Source of the DNA: Chloroflexota bacterium
GTDB lineage: Bacteria > Chloroflexota > Dehalococcoidia > UBA6926 > JACQUM01
Length of the DNA: 9,385 bases
Reading direction: 5' to 3'
Assembly (NCBI GenBank): GCA_016210295.1
Contig: JACQUM010000159.1
Location: 1 to 9,385 of the forward strand
The translations under genes were made by a program, and so were the position numbers. Under the pieces are notes generated by a model, which saw nothing but the letters and a program-made list of their open reading frames with translations, was not told where the DNA came from and ran no database searches. This document shows, piece after piece, positions 1 through 6,255 of the stretch (the stretch's first letter is position 1; each line of letters opens with the position of its first letter).

Positions 1-76
1 GCGCACAGGAGACCACCAGCAGGATAAGGCTAACGCCCAGGGCTAGGGCGAACTGGAACAGCCTGGACGACACCAT
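1..76 (-). CDS. Exported lipoprotein, N-terminus only (probable ABC solute-binding protein)
   Basis: Only the first 25 codons are in the window; the gene runs off the left edge. They encode a complete lipoprotein signal peptide: Met-Val-Ser-Ser-Arg, a hydrophobic core of about 15 residues, then the lipobox Val-Val-Ser-Cys with the lipid-anchor Cys at residue 24, followed by Ala. The product should be exported and tethered to the outer face of the membrane. The ATG at 76 has a strong GGGAGGTG site 4-5 nt upstream and a good promoter further up. The start closely resembles that of the solute-binding lipoprotein at 1269-3044 (same GGGAGGTG, ATG-GTN opening, Leu/Val-rich core, V-S-C-A lipobox). 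I therefore infer a second solute-binding protein, but the mature domain is not visible and any lipoprotein would fit. Confidence 0.6.
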   Translation of the reverse strand, partial: MVSSRLFQFALALGVSLILLVVSCA

Positions 77-143
77 ACGACACCTCCCTATGGGATTCGC
101 CGCCCGATCACGCTGGTGAATTTTCCCCAGGGCGACTGGCCTA

Positions 144-172
144 ATGCTAGTTAAGCACATTGAACCTGTCAA
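144..172 (-). promoter_or_regulatory. Sigma-70-type promoter for the lipoprotein gene at the left edge
   Basis: On the minus strand a perfect TTGACA (172-167) is followed after exactly 17 nt by TAGCAT (149-144), matching four of six bases of the TATAAT consensus. Transcription would start near position 137, giving a leader of about 60 nt before the ATG at 76. The element lies in the 152-bp gap after the dehydrogenase gene, so the partial lipoprotein gene is likely transcribed independently of it. Confidence 0.65.
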
Positions 173-228
173 TATACCTCGTATGCCGAGGACGCCTGCG
201 AGGAAGGCGGCCGCTCCGGATCGAGAAA

Positions 229-1185
229 CTACATCGGCTGCTGCTGTCCCGCCCGAAGCTGGTCCGCAGTCAAGGCGCCGGGGAGCGTCAAACCTTTCCC
301 CAGAGTGAGCGGAAAGATCTCAAACAGACGGTCGATGTCCCACGGGACGGTAGTGTAGATCGCGCGGACCTCCTCCGGGTCGCTGTAGAGGACGTAACGG
401 TGGACATCGGGGGGAGAGCCGTACCCGCCGAAGACGTGCCCCGAGACGTTGGCCGCTTGAGGACTGGAAAGATACGCAAGGATCGGCGGGATATTGGCAG
501 GGTCGCCATAGGTGCCCGCCGCTCGCGTGCTCCGCGGCGGCTCCCCCCGCTTCTGCGCCTCCTGCTGCTCAAGCTCCCGATCATTCATCCGGGTCCACGC
601 CATGGGAGCGAAGGCGTTAGCGTTGACCTTGTAGCGCACCATCTCCATGGCGCAGGCCTTCATCAAGCTCACAATCCCTCCCTTGGCCGCACAGTAGTTC
701 ACCTGCCCCGTGCTGCCCAGCCAGGCACCGGAGGTGAAGCTCACCACCCGCCCGTACTCCCGCCGCTGCCGCCAGTGAATGCTGGCGAACTTCGTCATGT
801 TGAAGGTCCCCTTCAGATGCGTCGCGATCACCGCGTCCCACTCCTCCTCCGACATGTTGAAGATCATCCGCTCCCGAAGGTTGCCGGCTATGTTGATGAC
901 GATGTCCAGCTTCCCGTACTTCTCGATGGTCTGGGCAACCGTCCTCTCCGCCATGGCGAAGTTGGAGACGTCGGTGTGGATGAATGTCGCCTGGCCGCCC
1001 GCCTTGGCGATCCCGTTGGCTACCTCCTGGCCTGGATTTGAGGCCAAGGGTTGGCCCTCGACCGTGACGTTGAAGTCAGCGACGACGACCTTGGCCCCCT
1101 CCCTCGCGAAGCGCTCCGCCGTGGCCCGGCCCATGCCGTGGGCGGCGCCCGTAACGACGGCCACCAATCCATCTAGCTTACCCAT
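229..1185 (-). CDS. Short-chain dehydrogenase/reductase (SDR), long form with C-terminal tail
   Basis: A 318-residue NAD(P)-dependent oxidoreductase of the classical SDR superfamily, probably acting on a hydroxyl/keto pair in the cytoplasm. Visible motifs: nucleotide-binding TGAAHGMG (12-19), Asp37 ending the second strand region, TDVS (71-74), NIAG (98-101, usual NNAG), Ser152 followed by Tyr164 and Lys168 (Y-x-x-x-K), then the Asn-rich NANAFAP segment (188-194). Classical SDRs are about 250 residues; here about 60 extra residues follow the usual end (SGHVFGGYG, 248-256). The domain style resembles the hydroxyacyl-CoA dehydrogenase half of MFE-2-type beta-oxidation enzymes, which would fit a CoA-thioester pathway, but the substrate cannot be read from sequence. 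The ATG at 1185 has GGGGAGGT 5 nt upstream. It lies 83 bp downstream of the solute-binding protein gene on the same strand, with a strong hairpin between and no promoter seen, so it may be co-transcribed. Confidence 0.9.
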   Translation of the reverse strand: MGKLDGLVAVVTGAAHGMGRATAERFAREGAKVVVADFNVTVEGQPLASNPGQEVANGIAKAGGQATFIHTDVSNFAMAERTVAQTIEKYGKLDIVINIAGNLRERMIFNMSEEEWDAVIATHLKGTFNMTKFASIHWRQRREYGRVVSFTSGAWLGSTGQVNYCAAKGGIVSLMKACAMEMVRYKVNANAFAPMAWTRMNDRELEQQEAQKRGEPPRSTRAAGTYGDPANIPPILAYLSSPQAANVSGHVFGGYGSPPDVHRYVLYSDPEEVRAIYTTVPWDIDRLFEIFPLTLGKGLTLPGALTADQLRAGQQQPM

Positions 1186-1213
1186 GTCCTACCTCCCCTG
1201 AGGCTCTAGAGAT

Positions 1214-1246
1214 GGAGGGCCGCCCGCCGAAGGTGGGCGGCCCTCC
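1214..1246 (-). terminator. GC-rich hairpin between the lipoprotein and dehydrogenase genes
   Basis: The arm GGAGGGCCGCCC (1214-1225) is perfectly repeated in inverse at 1235-1246. Three further pairs (one a G-U) close the stem to 15 bp around a three-base loop. It starts 22 nt after the stop codon of the solute-binding protein gene and ends 28 nt before the start codon of the dehydrogenase gene. No T run follows on the minus strand, so it is not a textbook intrinsic terminator. It may terminate partially, or protect the 3' end of the lipoprotein mRNA. Confidence 0.7.
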
Positions 1247-1268
1247 CTCGTTTGCGCTTTCCGTCAGC

Positions 1269-3044
1269 CTACTTGGCCAGCCACCAATAATCCATGCGGT
1301 GGGCGGAACCACCGATGAAGTTGGAGGAGACCTTGAAGCCACGGATGTCCGGGCTCATGACGTAGCTGAAAGCGTACCAGTCGAACTGAGCGCGGGCATG
1401 GTCGTCCAGGATAAGCTTGCTGAACTCGTGCGCCAGAGTGATGCGCTTGGTCTTGTCCAGCTCCTGGCCCATCCTGTTGCAGAGGTCGTCGGCCTGGGGG
1501 TTAGAGTAGCGGCCGTAGTTCCGGTCGGAGCCCGTATAGTAGTGCTCGTAGCAGACCTGGTTGGGGTCGGGGTGGGAGACAATCTGGTTCCAGCGCATGA
1601 CATCGAACTCCCCAGACACGGCTTGCGTCGTGCCCCGCTGGAACTCCGGCGAGTACATCTTGACGTTGAAGCCGGCGCGGCGCAGCGTCTCGGTGAGGAC
1701 GGCATCGAAGTCTCCCGGGCCGGGGATGCCGGGCATGTCGACGAAGAGGGCCTTGGGGTCGGGGTAGAGGGCGTAGCCCTGCTCCTGGAGGATCTGCCGC
1801 GCTCGGGCGATGTTCTGCTCCACGGTGTCGATGTTGTACCCCGGGTAGGTCTCGACCGTCTTCCGCGGGAGGTTCCAAGGCGTCCCGACGTTGAAGACAT
1901 AGTTTCCGGGCTGGCACCAGCCCTCCATGCCGATGGTGCACATGGTGCGCCGGTCGACGCCCAGAGATAGGGCCTCCCGCAGCTTCACGTTGGTCCAGGG
2001 TGCCTTCCCCTTGTGAGCGTCCAGGAACTGCGGCCCCATCCCGACCTGCCCCTTGGAGTTCCACTCCGGATTGTCCTCGGGACGGAAGGGGCCGATAAAC
2101 TGGAGGTGCTTGGCCTCCCGGTAGACGGTGTCTATGCCCACTCCCTGTGTGGCGGATCCAGCGTTGCAGATATGGACCCGGCCGACGCGGAGGGCGGAGA
2201 AACAGGCGCCGCCGGCCCCGATCTGGTGCTCAATGCGGTCCAGGTAGGGATAGGGCTTCCCGTCAGCGGCCTTCCGGTGGTAGCGCGGGTTGGGGATGTA
2301 AGTCGTCACCTCGTCGGCCACGACGCGCTCCAGCTTCCAGGGGCCGGAGCCCACTATAGTCCTGGCAAGGTCCTTGAGCCGGGGCTGCCAGTAGTCCTTG
2401 GGAAGGACGGGGTTGATGGAGACGGCCAGCATGGCGGGAAGGGCGGCGTAGGGGAACTTGGTGTGGACGACGGCCGTCAGGGGGTCGGGGCACTCCACCT
2501 TGGTGACGGGGACGAAGGTGCGGCCGCGCATGGTGCGCATGATCCCCTCGCCGGTCTTGATGGTCATGATGGACCAGGCGACGTCGTCGCAATCCACCGG
2601 CTCGAAGGCGCCGTCGGGGAGGGCCGCCATCATGTTGGGCTCGAGCTTGAAGCTCCAGGAGAGGCCGTCCTTGGCGACGGTCCACTCGTAGGCCATGCGG
2701 CCCTCGATCTCCTCGTCGCCGCCGAAGAACTTTTCGGAGGGCTTGTACTGGAGGACCGAGTCGTTGACCCTCATGGCCTCTGCGGAGCAGCACTGCTCCC
2801 AGGCGGCGAATTGAGGAATGCCTCCGCCGCCGACGAGAAGGGTCCCTCCGCGGCGCGCCTTCTCCCCTGTTGGAGCAGGCGTGGGAGTGGGAGGAGCGGC
2901 AGTCGCTTCCATAGCCGGCGCAGCAGTGGGTGCCGGTGCTGTGCTCGGCGTGGCGGTGGGCGCCGCCGCCGGCGCGCAGGAGACGATCAAGAGAAGGAGA
3001 GTGAGGGCAAGAACGGGGACGAGCTGAAGCGATTGACGGACCAT
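1269..3044 (-). CDS. ABC transporter solute-binding lipoprotein, family 5 (peptide/nickel/opine type)
   Basis: A 591-residue extracytoplasmic binding protein of the DppA/OppA (SBP_bac_5) family, which captures a ligand outside the membrane and delivers it to an ABC importer. Features in order: signal peptide with hydrophobic core (about 8-21), lipobox I-V-S-C with Cys23, a low-complexity Ala/Pro/Thr linker (24-60), then GGTLLVG (66-72), the usual opening strand of the family. Length is typical. The mature part has ten further cysteines, which is many for this family. The ATG at 3044 is preferred over the in-frame GTG at 3053, because that GTG lies inside the GGGAGGTG ribosome binding site, which is 8 nt upstream of the ATG. 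A promoter lies upstream and a hairpin downstream. No permease or ATPase gene lies beside it. The ligand is unknown; family members bind peptides, but also sugars, opines, nickel chelates and other small molecules. Confidence 0.92.
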   Translation of the reverse strand: MVRQSLQLVPVLALTLLLLIVSCAPAAAPTATPSTAPAPTAAPAMEATAAPPTPTPAPTGEKARRGGTLLVGGGGIPQFAAWEQCCSAEAMRVNDSVLQYKPSEKFFGGDEEIEGRMAYEWTVAKDGLSWSFKLEPNMMAALPDGAFEPVDCDDVAWSIMTIKTGEGIMRTMRGRTFVPVTKVECPDPLTAVVHTKFPYAALPAMLAVSINPVLPKDYWQPRLKDLARTIVGSGPWKLERVVADEVTTYIPNPRYHRKAADGKPYPYLDRIEHQIGAGGACFSALRVGRVHICNAGSATQGVGIDTVYREAKHLQFIGPFRPEDNPEWNSKGQVGMGPQFLDAHKGKAPWTNVKLREALSLGVDRRTMCTIGMEGWCQPGNYVFNVGTPWNLPRKTVETYPGYNIDTVEQNIARARQILQEQGYALYPDPKALFVDMPGIPGPGDFDAVLTETLRRAGFNVKMYSPEFQRGTTQAVSGEFDVMRWNQIVSHPDPNQVCYEHYYTGSDRNYGRYSNPQADDLCNRMGQELDKTKRITLAHEFSKLILDDHARAQFDWYAFSYVMSPDIRGFKVSSNFIGGSAHRMDYWWLAK

Positions 3045-3050
3045 AAGCAG

Positions 3051-3058
3051 CACCTCCC
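3051..3058 (-). promoter_or_regulatory. Ribosome binding site that fixes the start of the solute-binding protein
   Basis: GGGAGGTG reads 3058 to 3051 on the minus strand, with its GGAGG core ending 8 nt before the ATG at 3044. Its last three bases are the in-frame GTG that would otherwise extend the protein by three residues. The same motif precedes the lipoprotein at the left edge. Confidence 0.75.
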
Positions 3059-3121
3059 TCTGATAACTTTCTTATTGGCCTGGCCGCTGTTCTTCGGCGG
3101 TCGCTTTAGAGGAGCGGCGCC

Positions 3122-3152
3122 ATCTTACCATAGACATACAACACTCTGTCAA
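3122..3152 (-). promoter_or_regulatory. Sigma-70-type promoter for the solute-binding protein gene
   Basis: Minus-strand TTGACA (3152-3147) is followed after 19 nt by TAAGAT (3127-3122). The -35 is perfect, and the -10 matches four of six bases at a long but tolerated spacing. Transcription would start near 3115, leaving a leader of about 70 nt. It lies after the hairpin that ends the crotonase gene, so the binding protein likely has its own transcript. Confidence 0.5.
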
Positions 3153-3230
3153 CATGCTCCGTTGAGCACTTGGGGGGACCAGAAGATGCGCGAGGCAGCC
3201 TCGGGCACGCCTGAGTCGGTAGAAAACCCC

Positions 3231-3268
3231 GTGTGGGGTGGCGCGCCTTCAGGCGCGCCACCCCTCAC
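3231..3268 (-). terminator. GC-rich terminator hairpin after the crotonase-fold gene
   Basis: GGGGTGGCGCGCCT (3235-3248) is perfectly inverted at 3251-3264, a 14-bp stem around a two-base gap; three more pairs (3231-3233 with 3266-3268) extend it past one mismatch. On the minus strand it is followed by CCCC-ACAC-GGGG-TTTT, a second small stem with a T4 run that shares the first hairpin's edge. It starts 75 nt after the stop codon at 3344. No plus-strand gene ends here, so it most likely terminates the minus-strand crotonase transcript. Confidence 0.7.
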
Positions 3269-3343
3269 TTTTGCTTCCCGAGTGCGCGTTAGCCCTATCT
3301 TACGGCTTCCGCGTCCGTGGAAAGCAGTCGCGCGATTCCATCC

Positions 3344-4525
3344 TCACCGAGACGCCTTAATGGGGATCTTCACGTAGGGCATGTTCTTGGCAGGATCGAT
3401 GGGCCGCCGCTCAATGAACGCCACCCGCCGCTCCTTGCACTCCTCCGACGCCAGATAGCCGGGGATGTGCTGCTGCACCGGCCCCACTTCCGGCTTGATG
3501 TGGTCGTCGTACTGGTTGAAGGAGATCTTCTGCATCTGGACAATCACCGGGCTCACGTTCTTGATGTCGGCGATCCAGCGGTCCACTTCTTTCCAGAGCT
3601 CCTCCCGGTTGGCGACCACCTTGTTGATGAGCCCCATCTCGTAGGCCTCCGGAGCCGTGTACTGGCGGCAGACCATCCAGATCTCCCGGGCCCGCTTTTG
3701 GCCCACCCGGCCCGCCAGAACGGCGGTGCCGTGGCCGGCGGCGGGGCTGCCCACCCGGGGCCCTGTCTGGCCGAAGCGGGACTTGGCCGTGGCGATGGTG
3801 AAGTCCGACTCGTAGCAGAGGATGTTGCCCGAGCCGATGGCGAAGCCGTCCACGGCGCAAATAACCGGCTGGGGTATCTCGCGTACCGCCCGGCTGTAGC
3901 CGATGGGATGGGTGCCGGCGTACTCAGCGTTCTCCACATCCGGATCGTAGCTCTGGTCGTTTCCCGTGCAGAAGGCGTTCGACCCGGCGCCCGAGATGAC
4001 CACGACGCGGACGGACTGGTCCTCGCCGGCATCCAGGAGAACCTCGGCCATCTGGTTCATGGTGATGCCGCGCTTGGCGTTGTACACCTCCGGCCGGTTG
4101 ATCAACAGGTAGGCCACCCCGTCCCGCTTCTCGTAGACAACGTCGGAGAGGCGGGTGGCCTTCGGGCCGATCACCGGCTCCTTGTAGTTGGGGAACTTCT
4201 GGTCGATCATGTCCACCACATCGTGGGCAAGCTGGAGGAGTTGGGCCGAGTTGAAGTCGGCGCGAGCCGTGCCGGTGATCTCGTACTCCCCCCGCGTGGC
4301 GCGGATACCCTTGGTCCCCAGCCACCGCGTATAGCCGCGGGTGAAGTCGTGGACGGCGGGACAGGCCTGGTGGGCGAGGCGCACCCGCTGGCCCGTCGCC
4401 AGGTCGTCTACGCCGAGCTTGAAGGCGGCGTCCCCACCGCTGGCAGGCGTCGCGAGGCTGACGTTGAACCGCACCCCCGCCGGCTGATAGCTGAGACTGG
4501 TCTCGAACTGGAACTTCCCTGGCAT
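3344..4525 (-). CDS. MenB/BadI-like crotonase-fold enzyme with long N-terminal extension
   Basis: A 393-residue enoyl-CoA hydratase/isomerase superfamily protein, presumably acting on a CoA thioester in the cytoplasm. Residues about 125-380 form the crotonase domain: NRPEVYNA (143-150), AFCTGNDQ (184-191), oxyanion-hole region AIGSGN (229-234), FGQTGPRVGS (251-260), QKRAREIW (276-283), C-terminal ERRP (372-375). The FCxGxDQ, QTGPxVGS and AREIWxxCRxY pattern is that of dihydroxynaphthoyl-CoA synthase MenB and the ring-opening 2-ketocyclohexanecarboxyl-CoA hydrolase BadI. Two points argue against orthodox MenB: the VGSFD motif reads VGSPA (258-262), losing the conserved Asp, and residues 1-122 form an extension I do not recognise (MenB is about 285 residues). 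ATG 4525 is chosen for its AAGGAGGG site 4 nt upstream, over an in-frame TTG at 4621 with none. It is divergent from an MFS permease. The exact reaction is unknown; hydrolase, lyase or hydratase are all possible. Confidence 0.85.
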   Translation of the reverse strand: MPGKFQFETSLSYQPAGVRFNVSLATPASGGDAAFKLGVDDLATGQRVRLAHQACPAVHDFTRGYTRWLGTKGIRATRGEYEITGTARADFNSAQLLQLAHDVVDMIDQKFPNYKEPVIGPKATRLSDVVYEKRDGVAYLLINRPEVYNAKRGITMNQMAEVLLDAGEDQSVRVVVISGAGSNAFCTGNDQSYDPDVENAEYAGTHPIGYSRAVREIPQPVICAVDGFAIGSGNILCYESDFTIATAKSRFGQTGPRVGSPAAGHGTAVLAGRVGQKRAREIWMVCRQYTAPEAYEMGLINKVVANREELWKEVDRWIADIKNVSPVIVQMQKISFNQYDDHIKPEVGPVQQHIPGYLASEECKERRVAFIERRPIDPAKNMPYVKIPIKASR

Positions 4526-4528
4526 GAT

Positions 4529-4536
4529 CCCTCCTT
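4529..4536 (-). promoter_or_regulatory. Ribosome binding site that fixes the start of the crotonase-fold protein
   Basis: AAGGAGGG (4536-4529 on the minus strand) lies just before the ATG at 4525 and preceded by a run of A. A small stem-loop (4547-4561) lies a few bases further upstream. This supports a 393-residue product over the longer reading from TTG 4621. Confidence 0.75.
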
Positions 4537-4659
4537 TTTGTTCGGTGATGCGCTTCGCACCCCGATTCTTTCCCCAGCTAGAACTCCTCGCTCGAAGCAG
4601 AACGCCGAGCAGCGTTACCAAGGATACGGACCGCAGACTGTAACCACCCCCGAGCGGGA

Positions 4660-4689
4660 ATACTACGTGGTCTTGTTCGCTTCTGTCAA
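4660..4689 (-). promoter_or_regulatory. Sigma-70-type promoter for the crotonase-fold gene
   Basis: Minus-strand TTGACA (4689-4684) and TAGTAT (4665-4660) are separated by 18 nt. The -35 is perfect and the -10 matches four of six. The predicted start near 4653 implies a leader of about 128 nt, longer than those of the two lipoprotein genes. The -35 lies 18 bp from the edge of the inverted repeat at 4708-4749, close enough for shared control with the divergent permease. Confidence 0.55.
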
Positions 4690-4707
4690 GAGTCGCATCC
4701 AGTCCGG

Positions 4708-4749
4708 AGCAGGGTGAGCGGGCCTGCTGACCAGCCCGCTCACCCTGCT
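4708..4749. repeat. Perfect 16-bp inverted repeat in the divergent promoter region
   Basis: AGCAGGGTGAGCGGGC (4708-4723) is exactly inverted as GCCCGCTCACCCTGCT (4734-4749), with a 10-bp spacer. The right arm fills the spacer of the candidate permease promoter and touches its -10. It could be an operator for a dimeric regulator of both divergent genes, or a hairpin in RNA. There is no T run on either side, and no gene ends here that would need a terminator, so a regulatory role is the better guess. Confidence 0.6.
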
Positions 4750-4754
4750 ATACT
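4727..4754 (+). promoter_or_regulatory. Candidate promoter for the MFS permease, embedded in the inverted repeat
   Basis: TATACT (4749-4754) matches five of six bases of the -10 consensus. CTGACC (4727-4732) is a four-of-six -35 at 16 nt spacing and lies in the loop of the inverted repeat. Transcription would start near 4761, about 50 nt before the start codon at 4810. Confidence 0.45.
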
Positions 4755-4809
4755 CTGGACACCTCAAAGAGGTCTCGCCCTGGCCAGCGGCCCGTGAAGG
4801 ACTATCTTC

Positions 4810-6210
4810 TTGAGTCAGCAACAAGAGAACCCTGGCAGCACCTATTTCCTCAGCGGCAGGCCTCCGGGGCGAGGCATCTTTTATGGTTGGTGGGTCCTCC
4901 TCGCCCTTAGCGCCACCATCTTCTACATCGCGGGGTCCTTCTGGTGGGGGTTCTCCGTCTTCTTCCCAGAGATCCTTCGGGAGTTTGGCTGGAGCCGCGC
5001 CACAGCCTCCCTGGCGCTGACGCTTCAGAGCCTGGAATCCTCGGCGGCGGCGCCCCTGTTCGGCTACCTGGTGGGCCGCGTGCCCGTCCGCCGGCTGATG
5101 CTGTTCGGGTTTCTCGTGGCGGGGCTCGGGATTGTCCTCCTCTCGCAGACGCACTCCCTCTGGTGGTTCTACGGCAGTTTTCTCTTGATCGCCGTGGGGA
5201 CAGGAGCGTGCGCGGGCGTCGTCGCGCAAACCCTGGTGGTGCGCTGGTTCTACCGGCGCAGCGGGCGAGCCACGACGGTCCTGTTCGTCATGCCCGGCCT
5301 CGGCGCCTCTCTCCTCATCCCCTTCCTCACCTTTGCGATCGACGCCATCGGCTGGAGACAAAGCCTGCTCCTGATTGGCATCGGCTTTGGGCTTCTCGCG
5401 GTGCCCGTGCTCCTGCTCGTCCGAGACTCCCCGGAGAGCCTCGGCCTTCGGCCGGACGGCGCCAGGCCACCGGTCGCCAAGGAGCCTGCCGACGCCCAGA
5501 AACTCACTCTCGCAGACGAGCGGAGCTTCACGCTTCGCGAGGCCATCCGGCAGCGTACCTTCTGGCTCCTGGCCGTCGCCATCGCCTTTTGGAACCTGGC
5601 GAGCTCGGGAGTCCAGCCCCACCTGTTCGTGGCCCTCCTCGGTATCTCCATACCACGAGGGCAGGCCGCGCTGATTGTCGCCCTCCTCCCCGCGGTGAGC
5701 CTCGTCGGACGGATCGGCTTCGGTCTCCTCTCCGATTTCATCGACAAACGGCTGTTGCTGGCGACCGCCGTCGCCACCGAGGCCATCGGTCTGGCGTTCC
5801 TCACCGCTCTCATGCTCAGGCCCCAGGATACCTCTCTGACCTTCGCCTTCCTGGCCTTCTTCGCCGTCGGCTTCGGCGGCCTCATCCCGACCCAAATGGT
5901 GACGGTCGGAAACTACTTCGGGAGGCACCACTTCGGCATCGTCTTCGGGGCCCTCGGGGCCGTTTCAACATGGGGCGGGATGATCGGTCCCTTCTTCGCG
6001 GGCTGGGTGTTCGATGTCACGGGTTCCTATTTCGGCGCCTACGCCACAGGATGCGTGCTGCTGGTCTTGGCCGTCCCTCTCTTTCTTGCGGCCCGCAATC
6101 CGCAGCCATCTGCTCGCGTAGTCAGCCCCGCGCCCGCGGGGCCGCGCTCGATCGGCTCGGTGGGCATGGCCCGATGGACCGCGAGATTCATGCGGCCACT
6201 GAAAAAATAA
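4810..6210 (+). CDS. MFS permease, oxalate/monocarboxylate-transporter type
   Basis: A 466-residue inner-membrane secondary transporter of the major facilitator superfamily, with about twelve hydrophobic segments (roughly 23-50, 62-86, 95-112, 116-143, 157-178, 183-204, 250-276, 284-306, 313-335, 342-362, 374-400, 405-428) and a central cytoplasmic loop at 205-248. The opening FYGWWVL (24-30), the following FFPEILREFGWSRA (51-64) and the motif-A-like GRIGFGLLSDFIDKR (300-314) after segment 8 are characteristic of the OFA/MCT branch, whose known members carry oxalate, formate, lactate and other carboxylates. The first-half motif A is degenerate (VGRVPVRR, 88-95). The start is TTG at 4810, supported by AAGGA 8 nt upstream. 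It is divergent from the MenB/BadI-like gene, so its substrate may be an acid that enters that pathway. Substrate and coupling ion are not readable from the sequence. Confidence 0.9.
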   Translation: MSQQQENPGSTYFLSGRPPGRGIFYGWWVLLALSATIFYIAGSFWWGFSVFFPEILREFGWSRATASLALTLQSLESSAAAPLFGYLVGRVPVRRLMLFGFLVAGLGIVLLSQTHSLWWFYGSFLLIAVGTGACAGVVAQTLVVRWFYRRSGRATTVLFVMPGLGASLLIPFLTFAIDAIGWRQSLLLIGIGFGLLAVPVLLLVRDSPESLGLRPDGARPPVAKEPADAQKLTLADERSFTLREAIRQRTFWLLAVAIAFWNLASSGVQPHLFVALLGISIPRGQAALIVALLPAVSLVGRIGFGLLSDFIDKRLLLATAVATEAIGLAFLTALMLRPQDTSLTFAFLAFFAVGFGGLIPTQMVTVGNYFGRHHFGIVFGALGAVSTWGGMIGPFFAGWVFDVTGSYFGAYATGCVLLVLAVPLFLAARNPQPSARVVSPAPAGPRSIGSVGMARWTARFMRPLKK

Positions 6211-6255
6211 GGTAGAGTTGCATTCTAGCCATCTACAAGAAGACTGACAGCGTGA

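Noticed and set aside
2013..3377. Plus-strand open frame of 454 codons opposite the solute-binding protein
   Set aside because: Low-complexity antisense translation with no recognisable domain; it runs through the opposite gene's promoter and a hairpin.
4526..4621. N-terminal extension of the crotonase-fold protein to TTG 4621 (32 extra residues)
   Set aside because: No ribosome binding site at the TTG; AAGGAGGG directly precedes the ATG at 4525.
3317..4717. Plus-strand open frame of 466 codons opposite the crotonase-fold gene
   Set aside because: It is rich in Arg, His, Pro, Gly and Val with no family motif, and covers a gene with clear motifs, promoter and ribosome site. GC-rich antisense frames are often open by chance.
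1214..4749. The three GC-rich inverted repeats as copies of one dispersed repeat or a CRISPR-like array
   Set aside because: Their arms differ in sequence, their loops differ in size (about 3, 2 and 10 nt), and they are kilobases apart; they share only base composition.
4663..5931. Minus-strand open frame of 422 codons opposite the MFS permease
   Set aside because: Extremely charged Glu/Gly/Arg/Pro composition, as expected from the reverse of a hydrophobic membrane-protein gene, and no start signal.
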